This document shows, piece by piece, positions 17,433 to 24,897 of a DNA stretch of 48,114 bases. The stretch lies in NCBI GenBank assembly GCA_002350525.1, contig DEFA01000021.1, positions 50,679 through 98,792 on the forward strand. Direction: 5' to 3'. Both the position numbers and the translations under genes were made by a program. The stretch comes from Lachnospiraceae bacterium UBA2864 (GTDB taxonomy: Bacteria; Bacillota; Clostridia; Lachnospirales; Lachnospiraceae). The notes beneath the pieces are model-generated. The model saw only the letters and a list, made by a program, of their open reading frames with translations, did not search any database and was not told the DNA's origin. The first letter of the stretch is position 1; each line of letters starts with the position of its first letter.

Positions 17433-17449
17433 GTTACAAATCTGTTACA
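17433..17449 (-). promoter_or_regulatory. WalR-type box A at the predicted transcription start
   Basis: On the minus strand: TGTAAC, AGATT, TGTAAC, again an exact TGTWAH-N5-TGTWAH match. It overlaps the predicted transcription start (about 17448), a position that would suggest repression. The second half also sits in a perfect palindrome GATTTGT-A-ACAAATC. Confidence 0.6.
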
Positions 17450-17454
17450 AAAGG

Positions 17455-17483
17455 ATTATAACAACACGTAACATATTTGTCAA
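17455..17483 (-). promoter_or_regulatory. Consensus sigma-A promoter for the NlpC/P60 gene
   Basis: On the minus strand: TTGACA, 17-base spacer, TATAAT, a perfect match to the consensus. It gives a leader of roughly 90 bases. Confidence 0.85.
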
Positions 17484-17555
17484 CGAACAATTATGTAAAT
17501 CTCATGTTTTTTTTGCTACATTTTTATGTCACCCATCCGGCTCATATATCTGCAA

Positions 17556-17584
17556 TTGAAAAGAATTTACGTTTGTGATACGAT
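17556..17584 (+). promoter_or_regulatory. Sigma-A type promoter for murT-gatD
   Basis: TTGAAA, a 17-base spacer, then TACGAT. It lies about 35 bases before the preferred murT ATG, and is divergent from the hydrolase promoter. Confidence 0.65.
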
Positions 17585-17626
17585 GTTTATTCAGAAGTTT
17601 CTATGTATATCAAAGGAAAAATGTTT

Positions 17627-19024
17627 ATGTCTCGTCATAATGTAATAACAACATTTCTATCAGTTGCTGCATGTAAGCTCTGCAGGACCGCCCTTCGTGT
17701 CTTGAAGCGCGGCGGAACAACCCTGCCCGGACGTGCAGCCCTATTTTTTGATAAAAAGATTCTGGAGGTTGTATCTTCCGATATGGAGATCATCGTAGTT
17801 ACCGGTACCAACGGCAAAACTACCACCTGCGGGCTGCTGCGTCAGGCACTTCACTCTGCGGGGATCGATGTCCTCTCTAACCGAAGCGGTGCCAATCTCC
17901 TTACGGGAATAACTGCCGAGTTCACCTGCAATGCAGGCCCTCTCGGACATGCAAAGAAGCATTATGCCATAATAGAATGTGATGAAGGCGCTTTGAAAAG
18001 GGTTGTTCCTCTCATACATCCGAAGGTTATACTTGTAACCAATCTTTTCCGCGATCAGCTTGACCGCTACGGTGAAGTTATGCACACTCTTTCGGCTATC
18101 CGCGAAGGCGTAAGTCTCGTTCCCGAAAGCATCCTGTGTCTGAATGCGGATTGCTCACTCACTTCATCACTTGCGGGTGATGTTCCGAACAAGACTGTTT
18201 ATTACGGAATAGATACCGCAACCGGTGACGAGTCCGCGGATAAGCTTTCCGACGCGAAGTACTGCATTAAATGCGGCACCGAATATAAATATAACTTCCA
18301 TACTTATGCACATCTCGGAGATTTTTACTGCCCTGAGTGCGGCTATAAGAGAGTGACTCCCGATATTGCAGTAACCGCTGTCAAGTCTCTCACGGCAAAG
18401 GGAACTTCCGTCAGCCTCCGATATAAGGATAACAAGGGCACGGATGTTGAGAAGGATGTACGTATCGGACTTCCCGCTCTTTATAATGTATATAACGCAC
18501 TGGCAGCCATAAGTGCCTTTAAGACAGCAGGCTTTAATATAAAGTACATTCTCCGTTCGCTTACCAAAGTAAACTCCAGCTTCGGAAGAATGGAAACCTT
18601 TAATTACAAGAATACCGATATTCAGATGATCCTTGTAAAGAATCCGGCAGGCTGTAATCAGGCGCTGTCCTATCTTGCCTCACTGAACCAGGACTATGTG
18701 GCGGTTTTCTGTCTGAATGATAAAACTGCCGACGGACATGATATCTCTTGGATATGGGATGCCGATTACGAAAAAGTCTGTCATGATGAGAACTGTAAAA
18801 AGATTTATGTCACCGGTACAAGAGGCGAGGATATGCAGCTTCGTCTTAAATACGCGGATGTTCCTGAAGAAAGAATTGTCCTTAAGCCGGATGACAATTC
18901 ACTTATAGATGCATTTACCGAGACAGGTCTTCCTGTCTTCGTACTTCCGAACTATACCTCGATGCTGTCACTGAGACATGTTCTCGGCGAACTGTCAGGC
19001 AAATCTGAATTCTGGAAAGGATAG
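17627..19024 (+). CDS. murT: Lipid II isoglutaminyl synthase, Mur ligase subunit MurT
   Basis: MurT with GatD amidates the D-Glu of lipid II to D-isoglutamine. The protein (about 465 aa) has the Mur-ligase ATP loop GTNGKTTT at residues 60-67, a conserved EXDEG segment (ECDEGAL), and a four-cysteine zinc ribbon inserted mid-protein (YCIKCGTE and YCPECGYK) that is characteristic of MurT and absent from MurC-F. Three in-frame ATGs lie close together (17603, 17621, 17627); AAAGGA is best placed for 17627, which also matches family length. gatD follows after four bases. Confidence 0.94.
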   Translation: MSRHNVITTFLSVAACKLCRTALRVLKRGGTTLPGRAALFFDKKILEVVSSDMEIIVVTGTNGKTTTCGLLRQALHSAGIDVLSNRSGANLLTGITAEFTCNAGPLGHAKKHYAIIECDEGALKRVVPLIHPKVILVTNLFRDQLDRYGEVMHTLSAIREGVSLVPESILCLNADCSLTSSLAGDVPNKTVYYGIDTATGDESADKLSDAKYCIKCGTEYKYNFHTYAHLGDFYCPECGYKRVTPDIAVTAVKSLTAKGTSVSLRYKDNKGTDVEKDVRIGLPALYNVYNALAAISAFKTAGFNIKYILRSLTKVNSSFGRMETFNYKNTDIQMILVKNPAGCNQALSYLASLNQDYVAVFCLNDKTADGHDISWIWDADYEKVCHDENCKKIYVTGTRGEDMQLRLKYADVPEERIVLKPDDNSLIDAFTETGLPVFVLPNYTSMLSLRHVLGELSGKSEFWKG

Positions 19025-19028
19025 AGCA

Positions 19029-19787
19029 ATGTCGGAACAATCACTTAAAATATGCCACCTCTATCCGGAGGTACTTAATCTATATGGTGACAGAGGCAAT
19101 ACCCTCTGTCTGAAGCAGCGGCTTCTGTGGCGCGGAATCAATGCCGAGGTTGTCGAACTTCATCTTGGTGAAAAAATGTCTATCACCGACTGCGATATCT
19201 TCTTCGTAGGCGGCGGACAGGATTTTGAACAGGGAGTTCTCCTCGAAGATCTTGCAAACGGCAAGGGAGCCGATATCAAGGCTGCCATTGAAGACGGTAA
19301 AACCTTCCTCTGCATCTGCGGAGGTTATCAGATGATGGGTCATTATTACGAAACCTATGACGGTAAGAAATGCGAATTCCTCGGTGCTGTCGATCTTTAC
19401 ACCAAGGGAAGCGAAACCCGCATGATCGGCAATTACGCATTTAAACTCGGAAACGATATCGGAGGAAGCAGCGTTGTCGGATTTGAGAATCACAGCGGAA
19501 AGACTTACCTCGGAAAGGGCGTAGAGCCACTCGGTACTATACTTAAGGGCTTCGGTAATAACGGCGAAGACGGTACGGAAGGTGTTCATTATAAGAATGT
19601 TTTCGGAACCTACAGCCACGGTCCGGTTCTTCCGAAGAATCCGGAATTTGCCGACCTGCTTCTTGAAACGGCATTGAAACGTAAATACGGAACGGCCATC
19701 ATGCCGGCACTTAAAGATAATTTCGAAACAGCGGCTCACGACACCGTTCTTGAAAAGGTTCTCGCGGACCAGATGAGCGGAGACTGA
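19029..19787 (+). CDS. gatD: Lipid II isoglutaminyl synthase, glutamine amidotransferase subunit GatD
   Basis: GatD supplies ammonia from glutamine to MurT. The 252-residue class I (CobB/CobQ-like) amidotransferase has the nucleophile elbow LCICGGYQMMG with its catalytic Cys near residue 96, the substrate motif FVGGGQD upstream, and the catalytic His in GTYSHGPVLPKNP near the end. A longer frame exists from 18978, inside murT, but the ATG at 19029 follows AAAGGA, begins at the conserved ICHLYPEVLNLYGDRGN stretch and is preferred. It is followed after five bases by sua5. Confidence 0.94.
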   Translation: MSEQSLKICHLYPEVLNLYGDRGNTLCLKQRLLWRGINAEVVELHLGEKMSITDCDIFFVGGGQDFEQGVLLEDLANGKGADIKAAIEDGKTFLCICGGYQMMGHYYETYDGKKCEFLGAVDLYTKGSETRMIGNYAFKLGNDIGGSSVVGFENHSGKTYLGKGVEPLGTILKGFGNNGEDGTEGVHYKNVFGTYSHGPVLPKNPEFADLLLETALKRKYGTAIMPALKDNFETAAHDTVLEKVLADQMSGD

Positions 19788-19792
19788 TTCAT

Positions 19793-20923
19793 ATGAATAA
19801 TGAAGATAAAAAGATAAAGACAATAGTAAGAAATGTTTCGGACAGCGATGCATTTGACATAGCATGCCGCATCCTTAAGGAAGGCGGACTCGTTGCATTT
19901 CCGACAGAAACCGTATACGGATTGGGCGGTGACGGCCTTCGTGCCGAGTCATCTGAAAAGATTTATGCCGCAAAGGGACGTCCTTCGGATAATCCTCTTA
20001 TCATCCACATCGCAGATATGGCCGATGTTGAACGTCTCGCAAGGGAGATTCCCGATAAAGCCCGTACTCTTATGGAAGCTTTCTGGCCGGGTCCTCTCAC
20101 CGTAATTCTGAAAAAGAAGCCCGAGGTTCCGGATACTACCACAGGTGGTCTTGATACGGTCGCCATACGTATGCCATCCCACCCGGATGCCGCTCGTCTC
20201 ATAAGAGAAAGCGGAGTGCTTATAGCCGCACCGTCCGCAAACACCTCAGGACGCCCTTCACCGACTCTGGCGGAGCATGTTATCGATGATATGAACGACA
20301 AGATCGACATGATCCTTGACGGCGGACCGGTAGGTATCGGAATAGAATCTACCATCGTGGATATGACCGGTGACACTCCGGTTATCCTGAGACCCGGATA
20401 TATAACAAAGCATATGCTTGAAGGAGTTCTCGGGGAGGTAAAGATCGATAAGGCCATTATCGAACCTGATCCGAATTTAAGACCTAAGGCTCCTGGAATG
20501 AAGTATACTCACTATGCTCCTTCGGGAAAGCTCACTATAATAGAGACCTCCGGCAGATCATACGGTGACGGAAACTTTGACAGTGATGACACTGAAAGCC
20601 GTGACGATTTCGGCGGTCCGGTATCTCAGGCAGTCATCGACAGGATAAATCTTGAGACCGAAAAGGCCGAATCGGAAGGACTCGTAACAGCCGTACTTAC
20701 AACGAGTGATATGGCTGACAGATATAAATGTAAGAACATTATCACTCTCGGAGAATCCGGATCGGGAACAACAGTTGCCGCAAGACTGTATGCGGCGCTA
20801 CGTGAATGTGATAGAATAGGAGCTGAGGTTATCTTCAGCGAAAGCTTTGACAGAGATGAACTGGGCTTCAGTATCATGAACCGGCTGCTTAAGGCGGCAG
20901 GTCACAGAGTTATAGAAGTTTAG
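19793..20923 (+). CDS. tsaC2: L-threonylcarbamoyladenylate synthase, Sua5/TsaC2 type
   Basis: This enzyme makes threonylcarbamoyl-AMP from Thr, bicarbonate and ATP, the first step of t6A synthesis. The 376-residue length indicates the long Sua5 form: the YrdC core covers about residues 15-205 (FPTETVYGLGGDGL, AKGRPSDNPLIIH, SANTSGRPSPT, STIVDM), then RPKAPGMKYTHYAP links to a C-terminal Sua5 domain of Rossmann type. It lies five bases after gatD, so it shares the murT-gatD transcript. TsaB, TsaD and TsaE are encoded 13-16 kb away in this same window, completing the pathway. Confidence 0.95.
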   Translation: MNNEDKKIKTIVRNVSDSDAFDIACRILKEGGLVAFPTETVYGLGGDGLRAESSEKIYAAKGRPSDNPLIIHIADMADVERLAREIPDKARTLMEAFWPGPLTVILKKKPEVPDTTTGGLDTVAIRMPSHPDAARLIRESGVLIAAPSANTSGRPSPTLAEHVIDDMNDKIDMILDGGPVGIGIESTIVDMTGDTPVILRPGYITKHMLEGVLGEVKIDKAIIEPDPNLRPKAPGMKYTHYAPSGKLTIIETSGRSYGDGNFDSDDTESRDDFGGPVSQAVIDRINLETEKAESEGLVTAVLTTSDMADRYKCKNIITLGESGSGTTVAARLYAALRECDRIGAEVIFSESFDRDELGFSIMNRLLKAAGHRVIEV

Positions 20924-20979
20924 GACAAAACCCACTGTCACTTTTGGGGTAGTACATTATTAAGGAGGTTACATATATC

Positions 20980-21414
20980 ATGAAACTTGTAATAGGATCC
21001 GATCATGGCGGATATACCATGAAGCAGGAGATAATAGAGCATTTTAAATCCCGTGGATTCGAGATTGTTGACGTCGGAACCGACAGTCCCGCATCTTGTG
21101 ATTATCCGGTATATGCAAAGAAGCTCACAGATATTTTAAAGGCCGGTGAAGCTGATCTCGGAATTCTGATATGCGGAACGGGAATCGGAATGTCCATGGC
21201 AGCCAACAAGGTTGACGGGATCCGTGCAGCTCTCTGCCATGATGTTTTCTCGGCAGAAGCAACAAGAAGCCATAACAACGCCAATGTTCTCTGCATGGGA
21301 GCTAGAGTTATCGGTGCGGGACTTGCCTGCATGATAGCTGATAAGTTTGTGGATACACCTTTCTCGAATGACGAACGTCATATAAGAAGAATATCTATGT
21401 ATTCGAAGCTGTAA
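20980..21414 (+). CDS. rpiB: Ribose-5-phosphate isomerase B
   Basis: RpiB interconverts ribose 5-phosphate and ribulose 5-phosphate in the pentose phosphate pathway. The 144-residue protein has the N-terminal IGSDHGGYTMK motif, the catalytic CGTGIGMSMAANK (Cys near residue 66) and CHDVFSAEATRSHNNANVL, all typical of the RpiB/LacAB family; the RpiB reading is preferred because it stands alone without sugar-PTS neighbours. AAGGAGG precedes the ATG with a rather long spacing of about 11 bases. A strong terminator follows. Confidence 0.93.
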   Translation: MKLVIGSDHGGYTMKQEIIEHFKSRGFEIVDVGTDSPASCDYPVYAKKLTDILKAGEADLGILICGTGIGMSMAANKVDGIRAALCHDVFSAEATRSHNNANVLCMGARVIGAGLACMIADKFVDTPFSNDERHIRRISMYSKL

Positions 21415-21466
21415 GAGACTCAATATATTACGAGCTGAATATAAAACATTAACTTATAAAATTATT

Positions 21467-21500
21467 AAAGCCCGAACACGCACTGTGAGTTCGGGCTTTT
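21467..21500 (+). terminator. Rho-independent terminator after rpiB
   Basis: AAAGCCCGAAC pairs with GTTCGGGCTTTT around an 11-base loop; the T-tract is part of the second arm. It closes the murT-gatD-sua5-rpiB run. Confidence 0.88.
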
Positions 21501-21571
21501 GTAGTTCATATATCAGTTCTATTATTTGATTAAAATATTTAGCTTATATTGGTTTTGTATTTGATCTATTA

Positions 21572-22273
21572 TTATATCTCGGCTAATCGCTGTAATGCAT
21601 CGTCCTTTATTATGAGCTGGAAATGTTCGTCGAAGAACTCTCTGCTGCTGTATATGGTCTTGATATAGAACCCATATTCGCTGGCTTTAAGTCCCACACG
21701 TTTCATCTCATCTTCTGTGTTGTGATTTCTGTACATGAGAAGATACAGCCTGTTATCATGCGGATTGCTGTAAAGACTGTTATCACTCTTATAGTAGCCT
21801 GTTACGATATGAGCCACGCTGATCACATCCCTGATACTTTCAAATGCAAATACCACATAAGCGGCATCCTTTACATTTATATCAGAAGCTTCCTCCTTCC
21901 AGGCATCATAAGCCGCAGTCTGTTCTGCTGCTTCGGGAGCACCCTGCTCTGTATCCAGCATATTATCAGCAACCTCATTCGGACTGAGTCCCGCAAACTT
22001 GGAGAATCTTGAGTTCATCTCATCCGGGTTGGAAACCTTGGTGATAATGAGCATCAGAGAATCCGGCTTAACCGGAATCGCCTCTATCATAAGCGGCATA
22101 TCATCTACTTCAAAGCCAAGTTCTTCTTTAGCCTTATCCATCAGATCCTTGAAAAGCGCCTTGGCCTTATCGGTTCCGTATGCCAGCTCCGTAAGATTAA
22201 TATGCTTTTCGGCAAGCTCTGCTTTGGTAAGAGTGCATCTTATTTTATTTTCATCCAAACGTTCAAATTTCAT
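21572..22273 (-). CDS. mecA: Adaptor protein MecA
   Basis: MecA is the adaptor that brings substrates to the ClpC-ClpP protease (ComK in B. subtilis). The 233-residue protein starts MKFERLDENKIRCTLTKAEL, the conserved substrate-binding N-terminal domain, has an acidic Ala/Glu-rich linker in the middle (about 110-140), and ends with the ClpC-binding domain (YVVFAFESIRDVISVA, then the LYLLMYR stretch). The ATG at 22273 fits the family start better than the GTG three codons upstream. What it targets here is unknown; no competence gene is present. Confidence 0.9.
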   Translation of the reverse strand: MKFERLDENKIRCTLTKAELAEKHINLTELAYGTDKAKALFKDLMDKAKEELGFEVDDMPLMIEAIPVKPDSLMLIITKVSNPDEMNSRFSKFAGLSPNEVADNMLDTEQGAPEAAEQTAAYDAWKEEASDINVKDAAYVVFAFESIRDVISVAHIVTGYYKSDNSLYSNPHDNRLYLLMYRNHNTEDEMKRVGLKASEYGFYIKTIYSSREFFDEHFQLIIKDDALQRLAEI

Positions 22274-22360
22274 ACGTTTCACCCTGATATTTTTAAAGTT
22301 ACACTACTATAACATAATCATACACAAAGGTCAAAAACAAGTGTGTGAAAAAATAATGAA

Positions 22361-22386
22361 GAAAGCCCTCCGAACAGAGGGCTTCC
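22361..22386 (-). terminator. Terminator after the UBA/DUF4342 gene
   Basis: On the minus strand GAAGCCCTC pairs with GAGGGCTTTC around a 6-base loop, followed by a T-rich stretch (TTCATTATTTTTT). It separates this gene from mecA. Confidence 0.8.
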
Positions 22387-22422
22387 AATTTATATCTAAC
22401 CTTGGGGAGGGTAGGTACCTGT

Positions 22423-22968
22423 TTATAATCTGTCGTACTCTTTCTTTACATGCTCAGCTGCTCCGCCTGCCTGTGCAAGAATACGATTTGCTGCATCAAG
22501 ATTTGTCTCTCCTGTAAATGAATACTCATATCCGAACATCATTGATACGAATACACATACGATTGCAAACCCGAATGATACACTTGCGATGATAAGTGCA
22601 ACGATAAGCGGTACACTTGCAAACTCCTTTCCATCCTTGGTAATGGTGATCTTGTTATGTGTAAGGAATCTCACAGCCTTTCTTACGAACTCACCGAAAG
22701 CACTTGTTGTCTTCTCACATCTTGCCTTAACTTCCGCTCTCCTCGCTTCGCGTCTTGCTTCTGCTGCAGCAATCTCTTCTGCAGAGATAGGTGCGAATCT
22801 CGGATCAACCTTTGTACCGTTACTATATTTTGTAACCTTTCCGAGCTTCTCAAGATATACCATTGAATCTACCATCTCACCATCACATGCTCTGAGAGCA
22901 TTTCTTGCATCCTCATATGATGCTCCTGTAATCTCTACTAATTTCTCAACCTTTGCAAATTCTTCCAT
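22423..22968 (-). CDS. UBA-like domain membrane protein (DUF4342 type)
   Basis: The 181-residue protein opens with a UBA/TS-N-like helical domain (VEKLVEITGASYEDARNALRACDGEMVDSMVYLEKLG, residues 7-44), as in EF-Ts and DUF4342 proteins, then a charged Ala/Glu/Arg helix (about 65-90), and one strong transmembrane segment at about 122-147. The UBA-like part should face the cytosol. Biological role is unknown. AGGAGG precedes the ATG. The upstream gap has a palindrome flanked by 12-base direct repeats between this gene and the RNA candidate at 23150. Confidence 0.75.
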   Translation of the reverse strand: MEEFAKVEKLVEITGASYEDARNALRACDGEMVDSMVYLEKLGKVTKYSNGTKVDPRFAPISAEEIAAAEARREARRAEVKARCEKTTSAFGEFVRKAVRFLTHNKITITKDGKEFASVPLIVALIIASVSFGFAIVCVFVSMMFGYEYSFTGETNLDAANRILAQAGGAAEHVKKEYDRL

Positions 22969-23053
22969 GACTTATTCCTCCTCTTATAATCTGATTTAAT
23001 CTCTGCCCCTCTCCGTCGGGCTTGTTTCCTTTTGATGGGTATATAATACCGTC

Positions 23054-23098
23054 GTTAGATTAAATGGTCTTTTAATGAACATTAAAGTTAGATTAAAT
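23054..23098. promoter_or_regulatory. Palindrome between 12-base direct repeats, divergent gap
   Basis: GTTAGATTAAAT occurs at 23054-23065 and again at 23087-23098 (33 bases apart). Between them, 23071-23086 is an inverted repeat TTTAATG-AA-CATTAAA. The arrangement looks like a regulator binding region for the divergent transcripts at 22968 (minus) and 23150 (plus). The regulator is unknown. Confidence 0.45.
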
Positions 23099-23114
23099 TC
23101 TGATTTTTCAATAC

Positions 23115-23143
23115 TTGTTTTTCATATATGTTTCTTCTATAAT
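23115..23143 (+). promoter_or_regulatory. Strong sigma-A promoter of the RNA candidate
   Basis: TTGTTT, a spacer of exactly 17 bases, then a perfect TATAAT. The predicted start is about 23150. Confidence 0.75.
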
Positions 23144-23149
23144 GAAGAA

Positions 23150-23378
23150 GAACATCCGACCGAAATCCGAAGGTTCTGAAATCGGCTGCCCGAAATCGCC
23201 GAGGACCGAAGGATTACCAAACAGGACATATCTCAGGCAGACAAATATATCACAGAAAGCACATTCCTTTATAAGGATATCGCCGGGATACAGCCTAAAG
23301 GAGGATGATAAACACATAAACAACTGACTCTGCAAGACATCTTGGGCAGGAAGTATAAGCTTCCTGCCCTATTTTTTT
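23150..23378 (+). ncRNA. Candidate structured non-coding RNA, about 229 nt, unknown class
   Basis: A consensus-like promoter and a strong terminator bracket this stretch, and no ORF here has a usable start: the one open frame begins within the promoter. The 5' half folds well: AATCC (23164-23168) with GGATT (23211-23215), a symmetric GAA/GAA internal loop, GGTTC with GGACC, then TCGGC (23182-23186) with GCCGA (23198-23202), closing an 11-base loop. A second small hairpin CCTT-TAT-AAGG and an AAAGGAGG stretch lie farther on. I do not recognise 6S, tmRNA, RNase P or SRP signatures. Confidence 0.6.
23344..23378 (+). terminator. Rho-independent terminator of the RNA candidate
   Basis: GGGCAGGAAG pairs perfectly with CTTCCTGCCC around a 6-base loop, followed by TATTTTTTT. 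The first arm (GGGCAG) is also complementary to CTGCCC in the upstream apical loop at 23186-23191. Confidence 0.92.
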
Positions 23379-23496
23379 AAAATGTAATTCCCATAAGATA
23401 AGTAAAAAATATCACCAAAAGAATAATCAAAGCATTTCCAAAAAAGATTTCAATAAAAATTTAAAAAAGGATTTCAAAACAATTTTAAAAAAAGTG

Positions 23497-23525
23497 TTGA
23501 CAAATATAAAAACAGGTGATATCTT
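23497..23525 (+). promoter_or_regulatory. Promoter for the Q/N-rich membrane protein gene
   Basis: TTGACA, a 17-base spacer, then TATCTT (four of six consensus bases). Operator-like palindromes follow directly. Confidence 0.55.
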
Positions 23526-23536
23526 ATTATCACGTT

Positions 23537-23559
23537 GATATTATCACATAGATAATATG
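23537..23559 (+). promoter_or_regulatory. Palindromic operator, shared with the site at 34878-34900
   Basis: Half-sites ATATTATC and GATAATAT are separated by five bases. The same half-sites at the same spacing occur at 34879-34899. A second, imperfect copy (TTATTATC-N5-GATATTAT) overlaps at 23524-23544, sharing a half-site. The position at the predicted transcription start suggests a repressor site. Confidence 0.55.
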
Positions 23560-23590
23560 TATTTCACTTAAATCTAGGAGGAGACAGAAA

Positions 23591-24649
23591 ATGTCACAAA
23601 ACAACACTTTTAACAACAACCAGACCGGAGCCCCAACATACGGTCAGCAAGGACAGAACCCTTACAATCAGCAGGCACCTTACGGACAGCAGCAGGCATA
23701 CAATCAGCAGATGTCCTACAATCAGCAGCAGCCTTATAATCCACAGGTTCCTAACAGACCACAGCCAAATGTTCCGACACCACCATCAGGCAATAACAAC
23801 AAAAATATAATTATAATCGGTGCGATTGCCGCAGGTGTGATCATTATCGGACTTGTTATAGCACTTATCGTTATACTTAATAAGAAAGATGAAGAGCCTT
23901 CTACAGAGACCGCTTCAAGAAACACAAGAGAAGCCGTAACTGAAGAGGTTACAGAAGATATAACAGAAGAGAGAGTCACTGAAGAAGTAACAGAAGCTGC
24001 GACTGAGGCTCCTACAGAAGCTGCAACTGAAGCTGCAACTGAAGCTGCTACAGAAGCCGCAACTGACGCTACTACAGAGGAAGCAAAGGACTCCGCTCCG
24101 GCTGCTCCGGCAGCAACTGTTGACGGACTTTCAGATGATCTGTATTCAGAGCAGGTATCTATCGATGGTAAGGTTTATCACCTTCCTTTTGACTATTCAC
24201 TTATAAGCGATGAGTATACATTCGATATGGCTGATTACGGTTATGAAGGCGGATATGTTATGAATCCGGAAGATAAAGTCACATCAACTATCCAGCTTGA
24301 GAATCCTAACGTAGACGAAGATCTTGACTTCTATGTAGGTTTTGTAAATACATCCGGTGAAGCAAAGGATATCAAGGAAACTTCGATTTACAGTGTAGAC
24401 TTCGATATCACATGGACAGAAACAACCAACTATCCTTCAGTAGTATTACCAAAGGGAATCACATGGGGAGCAACTCTCGAAGATGTTAAGGCTGCTTACG
24501 GTGAGCCTGATGATTCTTACTACTCAGACAGTCTCCATTACTGGTCATATACATATGAAGACGATGATTATGATTACGACGTACAGCTTACGATCTATGA
24601 GGATCGCGGAATTACAGAGATTGATTTATCAAGTTATAAGAACGACTAA
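23591..24649 (+). CDS. Membrane protein with Q/N/Y-rich N terminus and TEA-repeat linker
   Basis: I do not recognise a family for this 352-residue protein. Residues 1-70 are very rich in Gln, Asn, Tyr and Pro (prion-like). A single transmembrane helix covers about 73-97, then an acidic Thr/Glu/Ala linker (about 100-170) with a four-residue TEAA-type unit, then a C-terminal globular domain of about 175 residues. That domain includes GITWGATLEDVKAAYGEPDDS, which resembles segments that measure ligand or partner binding in surface proteins, though this is only resemblance. The C-terminal part is most likely extracellular because similar linkers occur in secreted neighbours. AGGAGG precedes the ATG. 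Confidence 0.8.
   Translation: MSQNNTFNNNQTGAPTYGQQGQNPYNQQAPYGQQQAYNQQMSYNQQQPYNPQVPNRPQPNVPTPPSGNNNKNIIIIGAIAAGVIIIGLVIALIVILNKKDEEPSTETASRNTREAVTEEVTEDITEERVTEEVTEAATEAPTEAATEAATEAATEAATDATTEEAKDSAPAAPAATVDGLSDDLYSEQVSIDGKVYHLPFDYSLISDEYTFDMADYGYEGGYVMNPEDKVTSTIQLENPNVDEDLDFYVGFVNTSGEAKDIKETSIYSVDFDITWTETTNYPSVVLPKGITWGATLEDVKAAYGEPDDSYYSDSLHYWSYTYEDDDYDYDVQLTIYEDRGITEIDLSSYKND
23992..24070 (+). repeat. 12-base in-gene tandem repeat encoding Thr-Glu-Ala-Ala
   Basis: Five to six imperfect 12-base units (GCT-GCA-ACT-GAA type) lie in the linker of the preceding gene. Synonymous changes between units suggest the repeat is not brand new. Such tracts can change length by slippage. Confidence 0.75.
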
Positions 24650-24690
24650 TGGCACCCATTAAAGTGCGCCGCAAGGTGTACAAATGAAAA

Positions 24691-24716
24691 AAGCCTGCCG
24701 CATAAGCGGCAGGCTT
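24691..24716 (-). terminator. Terminator shared by the ferredoxin and the membrane protein gene
   Basis: AAGCCTGCCGC pairs perfectly with GCGGCAGGCTT around ATAA. On the minus strand it is followed by TTTTTTC, so it serves the ferredoxin gene well; on the plus strand the tail (AATTACTTTATT) is weaker. Confidence 0.88.
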
Positions 24717-24726
24717 AATTACTTTA

Positions 24727-24897
24727 TTACTCTTCTGAGATTGCTCCAACAGGGCAAGCACCTGCGCATGTTCCGCAAGAAATGCAAGAATCAGCATCGA
24801 TAACGAACTGTCCGTCTCCCTCTGAGATAGCGCTAACAGGGCAGTTACCTGCACATGTTCCGCAAGAAATACATGCATCACTAATTACATATGCCAT
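24727..24897 (-). CDS. Small 2[4Fe-4S] ferredoxin
   Basis: This 56-residue gene encodes a classical clostridial-type ferredoxin, a soluble low-potential electron carrier. It has two C-x2-C-x2-C-x3-CP motifs: CISCGTCAGNCP in the first half and CISCGTCAGACP in the second, each followed by V-x-AIS, enough for two [4Fe-4S] clusters. The two halves are nearly identical in DNA around the motif. GAGGAGG precedes the ATG. It has its own promoter (24968-24997) and terminator, so it is likely a single, well-expressed gene feeding fermentative redox enzymes. Confidence 0.95.
   Translation of the reverse strand: MAYVISDACISCGTCAGNCPVSAISEGDGQFVIDADSCISCGTCAGACPVGAISEE

Noticed and set aside
23115..23327. 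A 70-residue plus-strand ORF over the RNA candidate
   Set aside because: Its start lies in the -35 box and the next ATG overlaps the -10, so it could not be translated from the predicted transcript. No ribosome binding site, and the composition is unlike the neighbours.
24612..24881. An 89-residue minus-strand ORF covering the ferredoxin
   Set aside because: It is a shadow frame of the ferredoxin gene, without a ribosome binding site, and it runs through a strong terminator.
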